Shown: in pieces, positions 26,701-35,600 of the stretch
Layout: every line of letters begins with the position of its first letter
How positions within the stretch are numbered: position 1 is the stretch's first letter
The notes under the pieces: model-generated
What the model was told of the DNA's origin: nothing
Seen by the model: only the letters and a program-made list of their open reading frames with translations
Databases searched by the model: none
Made by a program: the position numbers and the translations under genes
Assembly (NCBI GenBank): GCA_021846985.1
Contig: JAJZVX010000024.1
Coordinates: 1-58,211 of the forward strand
DNA length: 58,211 bases
Reading direction: 5' to 3'
Source: Acidobacteriota bacterium
Lineage (GTDB): Bacteria; Acidobacteriota; Terriglobia; Terriglobales; Acidobacteriaceae

Positions 26701-27744
26701 ATGAAAGGCCGTGTCAGCATCACATGTTCGCTTCTGTTTCTTCCGGGAGCGGTGTGCCTTGCAGCGCAACAGCCTCTTCCAACTCAGGCGGAGATCGAAG
26801 CGCGGATCAAGGCCCAAACCACGAATCAGCAGTCCACGGGCCCTGTCCTGAAGCCCAATCCTCTCGACCTGCTTCACAGCTTCGAGCCAGGCGCCAACGA
26901 AGAATACACGCTCGGCGCTGGCGACGAAATCACTGTGGATTTTGCCGGCCGGCCGGAGATGCAGTCCAAACTGGTCATGGGTCCTGACGGCGGCATTACG
27001 CTGCCCCTCGCGGGCGAGATCAAGTTGGCTGGTCTTACCCGCAGCCAAGCAGCCCAAGCCATTGTCGCCGCTCTCAATCCTTACTACCAAAACCTTGAGG
27101 CCCAGGTCACCGTCACCAAGTACACTTCAAACCAGGTGCTGGTCCTCGGTGCCGTTGATCATCCAGGCGTCCTGAACTTTGACGGTACGCCTACGCTGCT
27201 TGAGGCTCTTGCCCGCGCCGGAGTCGAAAACGGCCCCAGCAAAACCGATCAGCCCGGCGCCAATCAGATTCCCGAGCGATGCGCCATCTACCGCGGCAAC
27301 GACAAGATTGTCTGGGTACAGCTGAAGGAGCTTATTGATACCGGCAACACCATGGCCGACCTTCGCCTGCGCCGCGGGGACGTGGTCTATGTGCCCAGCA
27401 TGGCGGATCGCTTTGTCTCCGTTCTCGGCGAGGTGCAGCACCCCGGCGCCATTCCTCTGACCTACAACTCCACGCTGGCCAGCGTTCTGGCCAGTGCCGG
27501 AGGCCTGACTGAGAAGGCAGGCAACCACGCGCACATTCAGATTGTCGATCCTTCCACGGGCGTTTCGCGCGTTATTGCCTTCAAAGATATTCTGAATCCT
27601 GCAAAATCCCTTGAGGTCACCCTTAAGCCCGGCGAAGTGATTTTCGTACCGCGCAGCGGATTCAACCGCGCTGCCTATGTCCTGCAAAGCCTCAATCCGC
27701 TCGTAGAGGTTATGAGCATAGCGTATTTTGCGGGGGCATTATGA
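26701..27744 (+). CDS. Wza-type polysaccharide export protein
   Basis: 347 residues with a Sec signal peptide (MKGRVSITCSLLFLPGAVCLAAQQ). No standard lipobox is evident, so the lipid anchor known for Escherichia coli Wza is uncertain. The poly-export domain is clear (YTLGAGDEITVDFAGRPEM and GEIKLAGLTRSQAAQAI), followed by two SLBB-like domains (VLGAVDHPGVLNFDG and VLGEVQHPGAIPLTY). It would form the outer-membrane exit channel. ATG 26701 follows a purine-rich tract. It overlaps the next gene by ATGA. Confidence 0.92.
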   Translation: MKGRVSITCSLLFLPGAVCLAAQQPLPTQAEIEARIKAQTTNQQSTGPVLKPNPLDLLHSFEPGANEEYTLGAGDEITVDFAGRPEMQSKLVMGPDGGITLPLAGEIKLAGLTRSQAAQAIVAALNPYYQNLEAQVTVTKYTSNQVLVLGAVDHPGVLNFDGTPTLLEALARAGVENGPSKTDQPGANQIPERCAIYRGNDKIVWVQLKELIDTGNTMADLRLRRGDVVYVPSMADRFVSVLGEVQHPGAIPLTYNSTLASVLASAGGLTEKAGNHAHIQIVDPSTGVSRVIAFKDILNPAKSLEVTLKPGEVIFVPRSGFNRAAYVLQSLNPLVEVMSIAYFAGAL

Positions 27745-30038
27745 TGCCGGGCAACGGACATTTTGTCTCTTCGCATCAGCTTCGTCCGTCGCAAGCGGCC
27801 GTCGCGCCTGCCGCGGGCAAAGCGCCCGTCTACGGCCAGGAGCAGTCATTTGTCCGTCTTGACATTGCGCGCAGCCTGATGATGCATCGCCGCATGGCGC
27901 TTTCCATCGCGATCGCGGGCCTGTTGTTCACGGTGGCATTTGTCGCCTTCAAGTGGCCAGTCTATACCGCCATCAGCCACGTCTACATTCAGCCCGTTTC
28001 CGTTAAGCTGATGGACCCGAACAGCAACGTACGCTGGCCCTCGGACTCCAACACGTACGATTCTTTTATCGATCAACAGGTCCAAAGCGCTTCGCAGACC
28101 GAGGTCCTGATCAGAGCCCTGCACAAACTTCCGGCAGGTGCCTGGCAGCGCCCCGGGGAGAGCGAGCAGGCAGCTGCCGAGCGGCTGGGAAAGTCCATTG
28201 ACGTTGCGCGCGTGGGCGGCAGTTACGAAGTTGCCATCACGGCTCGCGCCCGCACCGCGCCCCTGTCGGCCGAGATTGCCAATGCCGTTGCCGCCAGTCT
28301 CGTTGAAAAAGCTTCCAGCGAGGAAAAAGCCGGCGATCCCGAGCGGATCGGCTTGCTCCAGGAGGAGCAACAGCGCGTCGAGAAAGAATTGGCCACAGAC
28401 CGAGCCGAGCAGGCCACTCTCAATGCTCAACTCGGCACGGCCGCAGTTGGCGGCAACACCCCTGACCAGTACGATGACCAGATTTCGAAGGTGCACGATG
28501 CCCTGGTAACGGCGCGCGCCGCGCACGACGATGCCGCCGCACGCCTTCTCGCCCTCGGAGCCGGCCAACAGATCCCCTCCAAAGCTCTGGATGCTGAAGC
28601 CGACGAGATGATTCTCACCGACCCCGGCCTGATCAGCATGAAGACCTCGCTGAATCAGCGGCGTGCGATCCTCATCTCCCAGATGGCCAATCTTACGCCC
28701 CAAAATCCGCAATACAAACAGGATGCGGCCGAATTAGCGCAGATTGAAGCTTCCATGACCTCGATGAGCACAAGCCTTCGCAACAAGGCAGCTTCTCGCC
28801 TTGAAGAGCGCCTGCGCACCGACCTTGACCGCACATCTGATGTCGAAAACCGGCTCAATGGCCAACTTGCCCAATTGGCCGCCGCGGCAGGTAGCGCCAC
28901 GCCCAAGCTTCAGCGCGCCAACGATCTCTCCAGCGACATTGTCCGTCTGCAGAATCGCCGCTCCACGGTGCTCGAACAGTTGCACAACATCATGCTCCAG
29001 GACAGCGTTCCCGGAGCCGCTCATCTTTCCGGACCGGCTCTTCCCCCGCTTCACCCCACGCTCACGGGTATTGCCAAGGCGGCGTTGCCCATGGGGCTCG
29101 GTTCCCTTATCTTGGCCCTGCTCGCTGCCCTCGCCGCCCACAACCTCGACAATAAAATCTATATCGCCGCGGATATCGAGCGGGTTCTTGGTTTTGCGCC
29201 CATGGCCCAATTGCCCGATTTCGACGAGGTCTCCGGCGACGTGGCCGACGAGCATCTTTTGCGCTTCGCTGCGGCCGTCGAGTACGAGCGCCAGCGGGAC
29301 AACCTCAAGAGTTGCATCTTCACGGGTGCGGCCGCTCGCACAGGGGTTTCGACGCTGGTCACGCGCATAAGTTCGTTGCTGGAGAGCATGGGCCGCGAAA
29401 CCGTGCTGGTCGATTCCTCCTGGTTCCCGGCTGCTTCAGACGGCCCGACGCCGGACGAGTCATCCACCCAACTCATCAGTCAGCGCGGCGCCCGGCCTAC
29501 CATCATCCTTCGCCGGTTGGCTGAGGAGGCTGAGACAGCGCAGGAGACCGTCATCCTTACCGATGCGGCTCCTCTCACGGTTTCGGCTGAAACCGAATAT
29601 CTCGCCCGCTATGTCGATGCGGTCATTGTCGTCGTTGAGTCGGGCGTAACGACCGGCACCGAACTGAAAGAGGTGGCGACCCGCCTCCAGCGGCTGGATG
29701 TCCCTGCTGTGGGCTTCGTTCTCAATCGCGTTTCGCTTAAGAATGCGGATCCCGTTTTCCGCCAGTCGATCAAGGCGACACAGCAGTATCTCAGCGCGGA
29801 GAATCGTTCCGTGAAGCAAGGGTTTGGCGAGGAGTATCCGGACCAACGCAAGCGTCGCTTGGCCGCCCAGCAGGCGAGTGCGCAAACATACGGCTCTGCC
29901 TCGCAGCCCCGCGAACTTCCCCAGCCCGCCACGCATGTCTTCTATCTGCCCGGGTGGAAGGCGATTCATCCCGACGGTGATGCTGAGGCCGCAGTAGCCG
30001 AAGCGCGCCGCCTGGGATACGAGGTCGTTGAACGATGA
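27741..30038 (+). CDS. Wzc-like chain-length determinant with kinase-like domain lacking the Walker A lysine
   Basis: 765 residues. N-terminal Wzz-type domain: first membrane helix about residues 52-72 (MALSIAIAGLLFTVAFVAF), then a long periplasmic coiled coil (~200-420) and a second helix near 443-465. The cytoplasmic half resembles the bacterial tyrosine kinase/ParA fold. Where these have GKS/T in Walker A, this reads TGAAARTGVSTLV (residues ~527-540), with Val536 in place of the lysine. The Walker A' Asp survives in TVLVDSSWF, and VILTDAAPL fits Walker B. The usual C-terminal tyrosine cluster is absent. It is probably a co-polymerase without kinase activity. It is flanked by wza and the Pro-rich gene, with ATGA overlaps on both sides. 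Confidence 0.88.
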   Translation: MMPGNGHFVSSHQLRPSQAAVAPAAGKAPVYGQEQSFVRLDIARSLMMHRRMALSIAIAGLLFTVAFVAFKWPVYTAISHVYIQPVSVKLMDPNSNVRWPSDSNTYDSFIDQQVQSASQTEVLIRALHKLPAGAWQRPGESEQAAAERLGKSIDVARVGGSYEVAITARARTAPLSAEIANAVAASLVEKASSEEKAGDPERIGLLQEEQQRVEKELATDRAEQATLNAQLGTAAVGGNTPDQYDDQISKVHDALVTARAAHDDAAARLLALGAGQQIPSKALDAEADEMILTDPGLISMKTSLNQRRAILISQMANLTPQNPQYKQDAAELAQIEASMTSMSTSLRNKAASRLEERLRTDLDRTSDVENRLNGQLAQLAAAAGSATPKLQRANDLSSDIVRLQNRRSTVLEQLHNIMLQDSVPGAAHLSGPALPPLHPTLTGIAKAALPMGLGSLILALLAALAAHNLDNKIYIAADIERVLGFAPMAQLPDFDEVSGDVADEHLLRFAAAVEYERQRDNLKSCIFTGAAARTGVSTLVTRISSLLESMGRETVLVDSSWFPAASDGPTPDESSTQLISQRGARPTIILRRLAEEAETAQETVILTDAAPLTVSAETEYLARYVDAVIVVVESGVTTGTELKEVATRLQRLDVPAVGFVLNRVSLKNADPVFRQSIKATQQYLSAENRSVKQGFGEEYPDQRKRRLAAQQASAQTYGSASQPRELPQPATHVFYLPGWKAIHPDGDAEAAVAEARRLGYEVVER

Positions 30039-31072
30039 CCACGGATGCCAAAGCTTCCAGAATCGACCTCTCGGGGGGGTTGGTTCCCAAGGAGAAAGAA
30101 CCTGGGAAGAAGGTCAATTTCTCCTCTGGTTTGTTCCCCCGGGAGAATTCTCAGGCTGCTCCCGAGCCGCCGCCCGCCGCCGCCTCTTCGCAGGCGGATT
30201 CGACCGTCGCTGCCGCTTCCCCGGCTGCGGTTGCGCAGGGCAAGCGGCGCCCTACTCCGGCTGATGCGTTGCGCACCATGCGGCAAACTCCCTCTCCTCT
30301 GCACATCGAGAGGAGTGCCGAACCGCCTGCGGCCGCGCCTACGGCCTCTTCCCTGGAGCCTTTCGATTTTTCCGCGCCACAGAAGGCGCCATCCCAGCCT
30401 GCCGCTGCTTCCACGGCGCCGACTATCCCCCATGTTCCCCCAGTACCGGCTCCTCCATCGCAGCCGGCGCCTGGGCGTGAACCCCAGCCGCCGTCCTTTG
30501 TCTCTCCCGCCGTCCGCCCGCTTGACGCGACAGAACTGCCCGGTGCGGCTTCCACGCCTTCGATTACATTCGTACCGCAATCCGTTTCGCCCGATCCTCC
30601 TTCACGACCTTGGCAACCGTCTCCTCAGCGTTCCCATATCGAGCCGCCTGCGCCTCTTCGCGAGCCTCCGGCCGCTCCAGTTCCTCCGGCAGAATCCCCG
30701 TCCGATGCCGCAAAACGCATGAGCGGACTCAGAAATCTGATCCTTTCGCTTGGACTGAAGAAGATGGATCAGTCTACCGAGGCTGATCAGCCTGACGCCG
30801 TGCCGCCGGAAGCCGTCCAGCAACGGCCGTCCCGTCCCGTCTATCCCAGTTCTGTTCCTTTGGCCGCGGCGGTTGCCGCTCCTCAACAGCCTGCCGGCAA
30901 CTCTCCCATCCTGGTTACCGCGCAGCCTGAGATTCTTCCACCCAGGCCGGAGGCAGAGGAAAAAAGCACGAAGACCTCTCGACGAGCCGGTGCGCGGTTG
31001 GATCGCCGCGATACTTGGGATGATGTCGAAATTCTTCCCTCCTGGAAAGGACAGTACCCTAGAAGGGGCTGA
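30035..31072 (+). CDS. Pro/Ala-rich disordered protein translationally coupled to the Wzc-like gene
   Basis: 345 residues, unknown function. Its ATG overlaps the Wzc-like stop as ATGA. Most of the chain (about 35-220 and 240-320) is Pro/Ala/Ser-rich low complexity with no signal peptide or membrane helix, so it should be cytoplasmic. Two ordered-looking islands stand out: a short helix AAKRMSGLRNLILSLGLKK near 228-246, and the basic C-terminal tail DTWDDVEILPSWKGQYPRR. N-terminal segments LSGGLVP and FSSGLFP are also repeated. The coupling suggests a stoichiometric partner of the chain-length protein, perhaps an adaptor replacing the missing kinase/phosphotyrosine switch. That role is inference. 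Confidence 0.78.
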   Translation: MTTDAKASRIDLSGGLVPKEKEPGKKVNFSSGLFPRENSQAAPEPPPAAASSQADSTVAAASPAAVAQGKRRPTPADALRTMRQTPSPLHIERSAEPPAAAPTASSLEPFDFSAPQKAPSQPAAASTAPTIPHVPPVPAPPSQPAPGREPQPPSFVSPAVRPLDATELPGAASTPSITFVPQSVSPDPPSRPWQPSPQRSHIEPPAPLREPPAAPVPPAESPSDAAKRMSGLRNLILSLGLKKMDQSTEADQPDAVPPEAVQQRPSRPVYPSSVPLAAAVAAPQQPAGNSPILVTAQPEILPPRPEAEEKSTKTSRRAGARLDRRDTWDDVEILPSWKGQYPRRG

Positions 31073-31110
31073 TCCGCTGCCCACTCTCTTTGTCTTCTCC
31101 TCCACGCGCC

Positions 31111-31773
31111 TTACCTGGGCCGAATCAGCTCAAACCGTTCACTCGTCTTTACCCAGGTGTTGCCTGCCATCCGGCCGACGGCGCGCAGTTGCTCCGCGTT
31201 CACGCGGAAGTCCTCCAGAAGATCGTCGCGCACATGGAACCTCAAGATCTCGCCCAGCACCACCACGCCCGCGCCGGCGTTCCACCCCGTGTAAATCACC
31301 TGCAGGAGGCGGCACTCCATCTGCGCCGGCGACGTCGCCACGCGCCGCGGCCGCACCACCTCGCTTGTCAGGCTCGCCAATCCTGCCAACTCGAACTCGT
31401 CTACCTCCGGCCCCACTTCGGCCGCCGTGATGTTGGCGGCCGAAGCCAGGTCTTGGTCCACTACGTTCACGACAAACTCGCCGGTTTCCTCCACGTTGCG
31501 CAGCGTGTCTTTGCGGCAGTCCGAGCGGCCATTTCCCTCTGTCACCGCAGTCCGGAGCGCCGTGCAGAACAGCAGCGTGGGAGGATTGGATCCGACACCG
31601 CAGAAGAAGCTGAACGGCGCCAGGTTGGATACTCCGGCACGGTCCATCGTCGAAACCAGCGCAATCGGCCGGGGCACGATCAGCCCGGTCATCAGCTTGT
31701 AGATTTGCCGCGGCTCGCAGTTTTGTGGGTTGATGCTGTGCATCGTCAGGCGTGGTTCCGATCCGGAGTTCAT
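31111..31773 (-). CDS. Flavin reductase-like FMN-binding split-barrel protein
   Basis: 220 residues of the flavin-reductase-like superfamily: YKLMTGLIVPRPIALVSTMD, NLAPFSFFCGVGSNPPTLLFC, KDTLRNVEETGEFVVNVV and a closing VVLGEILRFHVRDDLL. Members bind FMN and serve as NAD(P)H:flavin reductases or flavoprotein partners; the DUF-like subset is uncharacterised. Two starts are possible, 31773 or 31743 (MHSINPQ), and neither has a convincing ribosome site. It is convergent with the Pro-rich gene, and the two stops are 38 bases apart. Not obviously tied to the polysaccharide locus. Confidence 0.86.
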   Translation of the reverse strand: MNSGSEPRLTMHSINPQNCEPRQIYKLMTGLIVPRPIALVSTMDRAGVSNLAPFSFFCGVGSNPPTLLFCTALRTAVTEGNGRSDCRKDTLRNVEETGEFVVNVVDQDLASAANITAAEVGPEVDEFELAGLASLTSEVVRPRRVATSPAQMECRLLQVIYTGWNAGAGVVVLGEILRFHVRDDLLEDFRVNAEQLRAVGRMAGNTWVKTSERFELIRPR

Positions 31774-31951
31774 GCTGTTAGCTTAGAGCGGAACCGGGGA
31801 GGAGGCATCCAAAAGCGTTTCGCGTCTTTCGCCGTCTAACTTTCATTCGGGAAGAGCATTTTTCGGCGGTGGCGCTTCTGGTGCGGGGCGTGGAAATTTG
31901 CTCTCCAGTAACATTGCATCATGCACAATTGTTTAAGAGGGGATACAGACA

Positions 31952-32623
31952 TTGCCGCGCATACACTTTCAACAGCAACTTGCTGAACTCAAGGACAAGC
32001 TGCTTGCCATGGCGGCGTTGTCCCAGCAAGCGGTCGAGTCCGCGGTCGATGCCTATCTGCAGCGCGACAAGAGCCTCTGCAAGTACGTCAAGCAAACCGA
32101 GGCCGCCATCAACACCGCGCAGCGCGAACTGGACGAGATGGCCTACGAACTCCTTGCCCAGGAGCAGCCCATGGCCATTGATCTCCGCTTCATCATTGCC
32201 GTCATCAAGATCAACGGCGACCTGGAACGGATTGGCGATCAGGCGAACGGCATCGTCCGCCGCACCAAGGAGATTCTGCGCATCGGAGAAGCAGATCTGC
32301 CCGTCGATTTTGCGGCCATGGGCGAATTTGCCGCCCGCATGATCCGCTCCGCCGTTCAGGCCCTTCTTGACGGGGATGCCCGCCTGGCCGACGCCGTACG
32401 CGAGATGGACGACGAGATCGACCGCATGAATCACCGCGCCTATGAAGATTTGCTCAAACTCATCGAGATGCAGCCCGGCCTCACGCAGCAGGCCATGAAC
32501 GGCATCCTGGTAGCCAAACACCTCGAGCGCATTGCGGATCACGCCTCCAACATTGCTACCGATGTCATTTTCTGGATTCGAGGCGCCGACGTCCGCCACC
32601 AGTTGAGCGTCTCTGTGGATTGA
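31952..32623 (+). CDS. phoU: PhoU-family phosphate signalling protein
   Basis: 223 residues, all alpha-helical, with the two PhoU repeats and their metal-binding signatures (KINGDLERIGDQANGI near residue 90 and AKHLERIADHASNIATDVI near 190). PhoU links the Pst phosphate transporter to the PhoR kinase and restrains the Pho response. It starts at TTG 31952, behind an AGAGGGGA ribosome site. No pst transporter or phoBR lies beside it in this window, so it stands alone here. Convergent with the GGDEF-EAL gene, 22 bases apart. Confidence 0.92.
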   Translation: MPRIHFQQQLAELKDKLLAMAALSQQAVESAVDAYLQRDKSLCKYVKQTEAAINTAQRELDEMAYELLAQEQPMAIDLRFIIAVIKINGDLERIGDQANGIVRRTKEILRIGEADLPVDFAAMGEFAARMIRSAVQALLDGDARLADAVREMDDEIDRMNHRAYEDLLKLIEMQPGLTQQAMNGILVAKHLERIADHASNIATDVIFWIRGADVRHQLSVSVD

Positions 32624-32645
32624 GCGCTGCCGCCGGCATGGGATT

Positions 32646-35600
32646 TCACACCGGCTTCGACAGCAGCAATTCGAAATCCTGGAGCGGCAATGGAGGGCTG
32701 AAGAGTTGGCCCTGGAAGGCATGGCATCCCAGTTGCGCCAGGCTCTTCCGCTGTTGCTCTGTTTCCACGCCCTCGGCGATCACCGACAGCCCCATGACCT
32801 TGCTCAGCATGACGATGGTTCGCGCAATGGCTCTGCTGATCGCGTCCACCTGCATGTCGCGAACAAACGCACGGTCGATCTTCAGCTGGTCCAGCGGCAA
32901 ACGTTTCAGGTAGGAAAGCGAAGAATAGCTTGTCCCGAAGTCATCCAGTGAGAAGCGCAGGCCGCGCTCCCTGAGTTGGGTCATCTTCCCGATCACATCC
33001 TCGATGTTGTCCACCAGCATGCTCTCGGTCAACTCCAGGCCCAGGCGTTCCGGATTTGCCCCTGTGCGGTCCAGCACCTGAAATACTTGCTCCACAAAGT
33101 CCGGATGGCGCAGTTGCCGTGCGCCGATGTTGACCGTCAAGGCGATGCGCGCGCTTCCGTTCCGGCGCGACCACTCGGCGAGTTGGCGGCATGCGGTTTC
33201 CAGAACCCACTCGCCCAGGGGCAGAATCAGCCCCGTTTCTTCGGCTAGCGGAATGAATTCGTTGGGGGCCAGGAGCCCGCGCACCGGATGCCGCCACCGT
33301 AGCAATACCTCGGCCCCGATGAGCGTGCCGGTCTCCACCTGCGGCTGATAGTAAAGCTCAAACTGGCGGCTTTCAATCGCATGCTGAAGATCCTTTTCCA
33401 TGGACGCCCGCTGATCGATCGCTGCCTGTAGGGCGGGCGCAAAGAAGCGCATGGTGTTGCGGCCCCCCTCCTTGGCCTGGTACATCGCGATATCGGCCTG
33501 CTGGAGAACATCATCGGTCTTTCGCGTGCCGCCGCCAATCAGCGCGATTCCCATGCTGCACGTAGTTGCATACTCTCTGTCTGCAAGCACGCAAGCGCCC
33601 TGCACAGCCGCCAAGATTTTTTCTGCCACCAGCCGGGCCTGCGCCGCCGCCTCTTCCTCATTTTCGCTCAGGTCCTCCACAATCACCACGAACTCGTCAC
33701 CGCCCAGCCGCGCCACCGTGTCCGACTCCCGCACGCTTCCTTTCAGCCGTCCCGCCACCTCTTTCAAAAGAAGATCGCCCGCCGAATGGCCAAGCGTGTC
33801 GTTCAGCGTCTTGAAGTTGTCCAGGTCGATGAACAACAGCGCGCCCCGCCGTTTGGTCCGCGCCGTTTCCGTCAGACACTGCCGCAGCCGTTCTGACAGC
33901 AGCCTTCGGTTGGGCAGTCCGGTGAGCGTGTCATAGAACGCCAGGGTTCGAATCTCTTCCTCTGCCCGCTTGGCTGCGGAAATGTCCCTGCTGAGCGAGA
34001 GAATGCACGGCTCTTCCTCAATATCGATCACCGATGCCGACATCTGACCCCAGAAAAACCTTCCATCCTTCTTGCGGAACTGCGCTTCCAGGTTGCGGCA
34101 ATGCCCTGTCTGACGCAGGATTGCGAGTAGCTGTTCCCTGTCCCGCGGATTTGCCCACATCTCCAGTTCCAGCGTTGTTCGTCCGATGACCTCTTCGCGC
34201 GAGTAGCCGGTGGTGTCAAGAAATGCCTGGTTGCAGTCGATGAAACGTCCGTCGGCGAGCCGGGTGATGCTGATCGCGTCCAGGCTGGTTTGGAAGACCG
34301 TGCGGTATCGCGCCTCGCTCGCCTGCAGCGCCCGTTGTGCCGCGATAAGTTGCTCTTCCGCAGCCCAGGCCGTGGAAATGTCCCGCACCACGCTCAGGAT
34401 GCATGCCACACCCTCGATTTTGACCGGCGACAGCGAGAGCTGAACCCAAATCGGCTCTCCGTTCTTTCGAAAGAACTGCGTTCTGAAATCGCGCAGGCTC
34501 AATCCCGTGCTGAGCGCCGATGCGATCTCGCCGCGTTCGTCGGGATTCACCCATAGATTCAGGTCGAACGACGTTTGCCCGATCACCTCTTCGCGCTCGA
34601 ACCCGATCAGGTCGAGGAAAGCCTTGTTGGCGTCGATGTACCGTCCATTGCTCAACTGGCTGACGCAGATGCCGTCCAGGCTGGTCTGGAAAACTGTCCG
34701 GTAATGCGCCTCGCGGGCTTTCAGCGCTTCGATCGCCGCCTCCAGCCGTTCTTCGCCGGCCTTGCTGGCGTTGATGTCCTCGATCACGGTGATAAAGTGC
34801 AAAGGCTGGCCCTTGCGATCGCGCTGGATCGAGGTGGTTCCCTTCACCCAGATGAGGCTCCCATCCTTGCGCACATAACGCTTTTCCCAGCTTGCCTGGC
34901 CGGTCTCCTGGCGCGAAAGAGCGTCGTGCACGATCAGGCTTCCGGCCAGATCCTCCGCCGGCGTGATTTGCTGAAAAGTCAGGCCGGCAACCTCTTCTCG
35001 AGGGTAGCCGACGATCTCTGCAAAGCGCGCGTTACACCGCAGTAAACGTCCATCCAGACTGGTGTGCACGATCCCGGCTGCTGCCTGCTCAAAGGTCGCC
35101 CGGTATCGCTCCTCGCTGTCGCGCAAGCGGGCTTCCGCCCGCCGCTGTTCGCTCACATCGTGAACGATGGAGAAGAGGAGCAATTTGCCGTCTACCTCCA
35201 TGGGCGCCGCATAGACTTCCACGTCCCGTACTTCACCCTTCGCCAGCCGGTGGCGAAAGCTGAAACGAGCTCGTTCGTCGCGCACTGCCCGCTGCTGTTC
35301 TTTGGCTATTTCCTGGCTGGACGCGGTGTTGATCTGGTCGATGCTCATCGCCACAAGCTGCGCGCGCGTATACCCGTAAAACTCCGCCGCCGCCAGGTTC
35401 GCATCGCAGATTCTCCCGGAGTCCGGATCGAGCAGCAGCATGATCGATGCGTTCTGTTCAAAGAATTTGCGGAACCGGGCTTCGCTGTTCGCAAGCTCCT
35501 GCGTAGCGAGCTTGCCTTTCGTCACGTCCCGGATCACGCCCAGCATCCTCACCGGCGCGCCTGCGGCATCGAACTCAAGTCTTCCCCGGCCGTGCACCCA

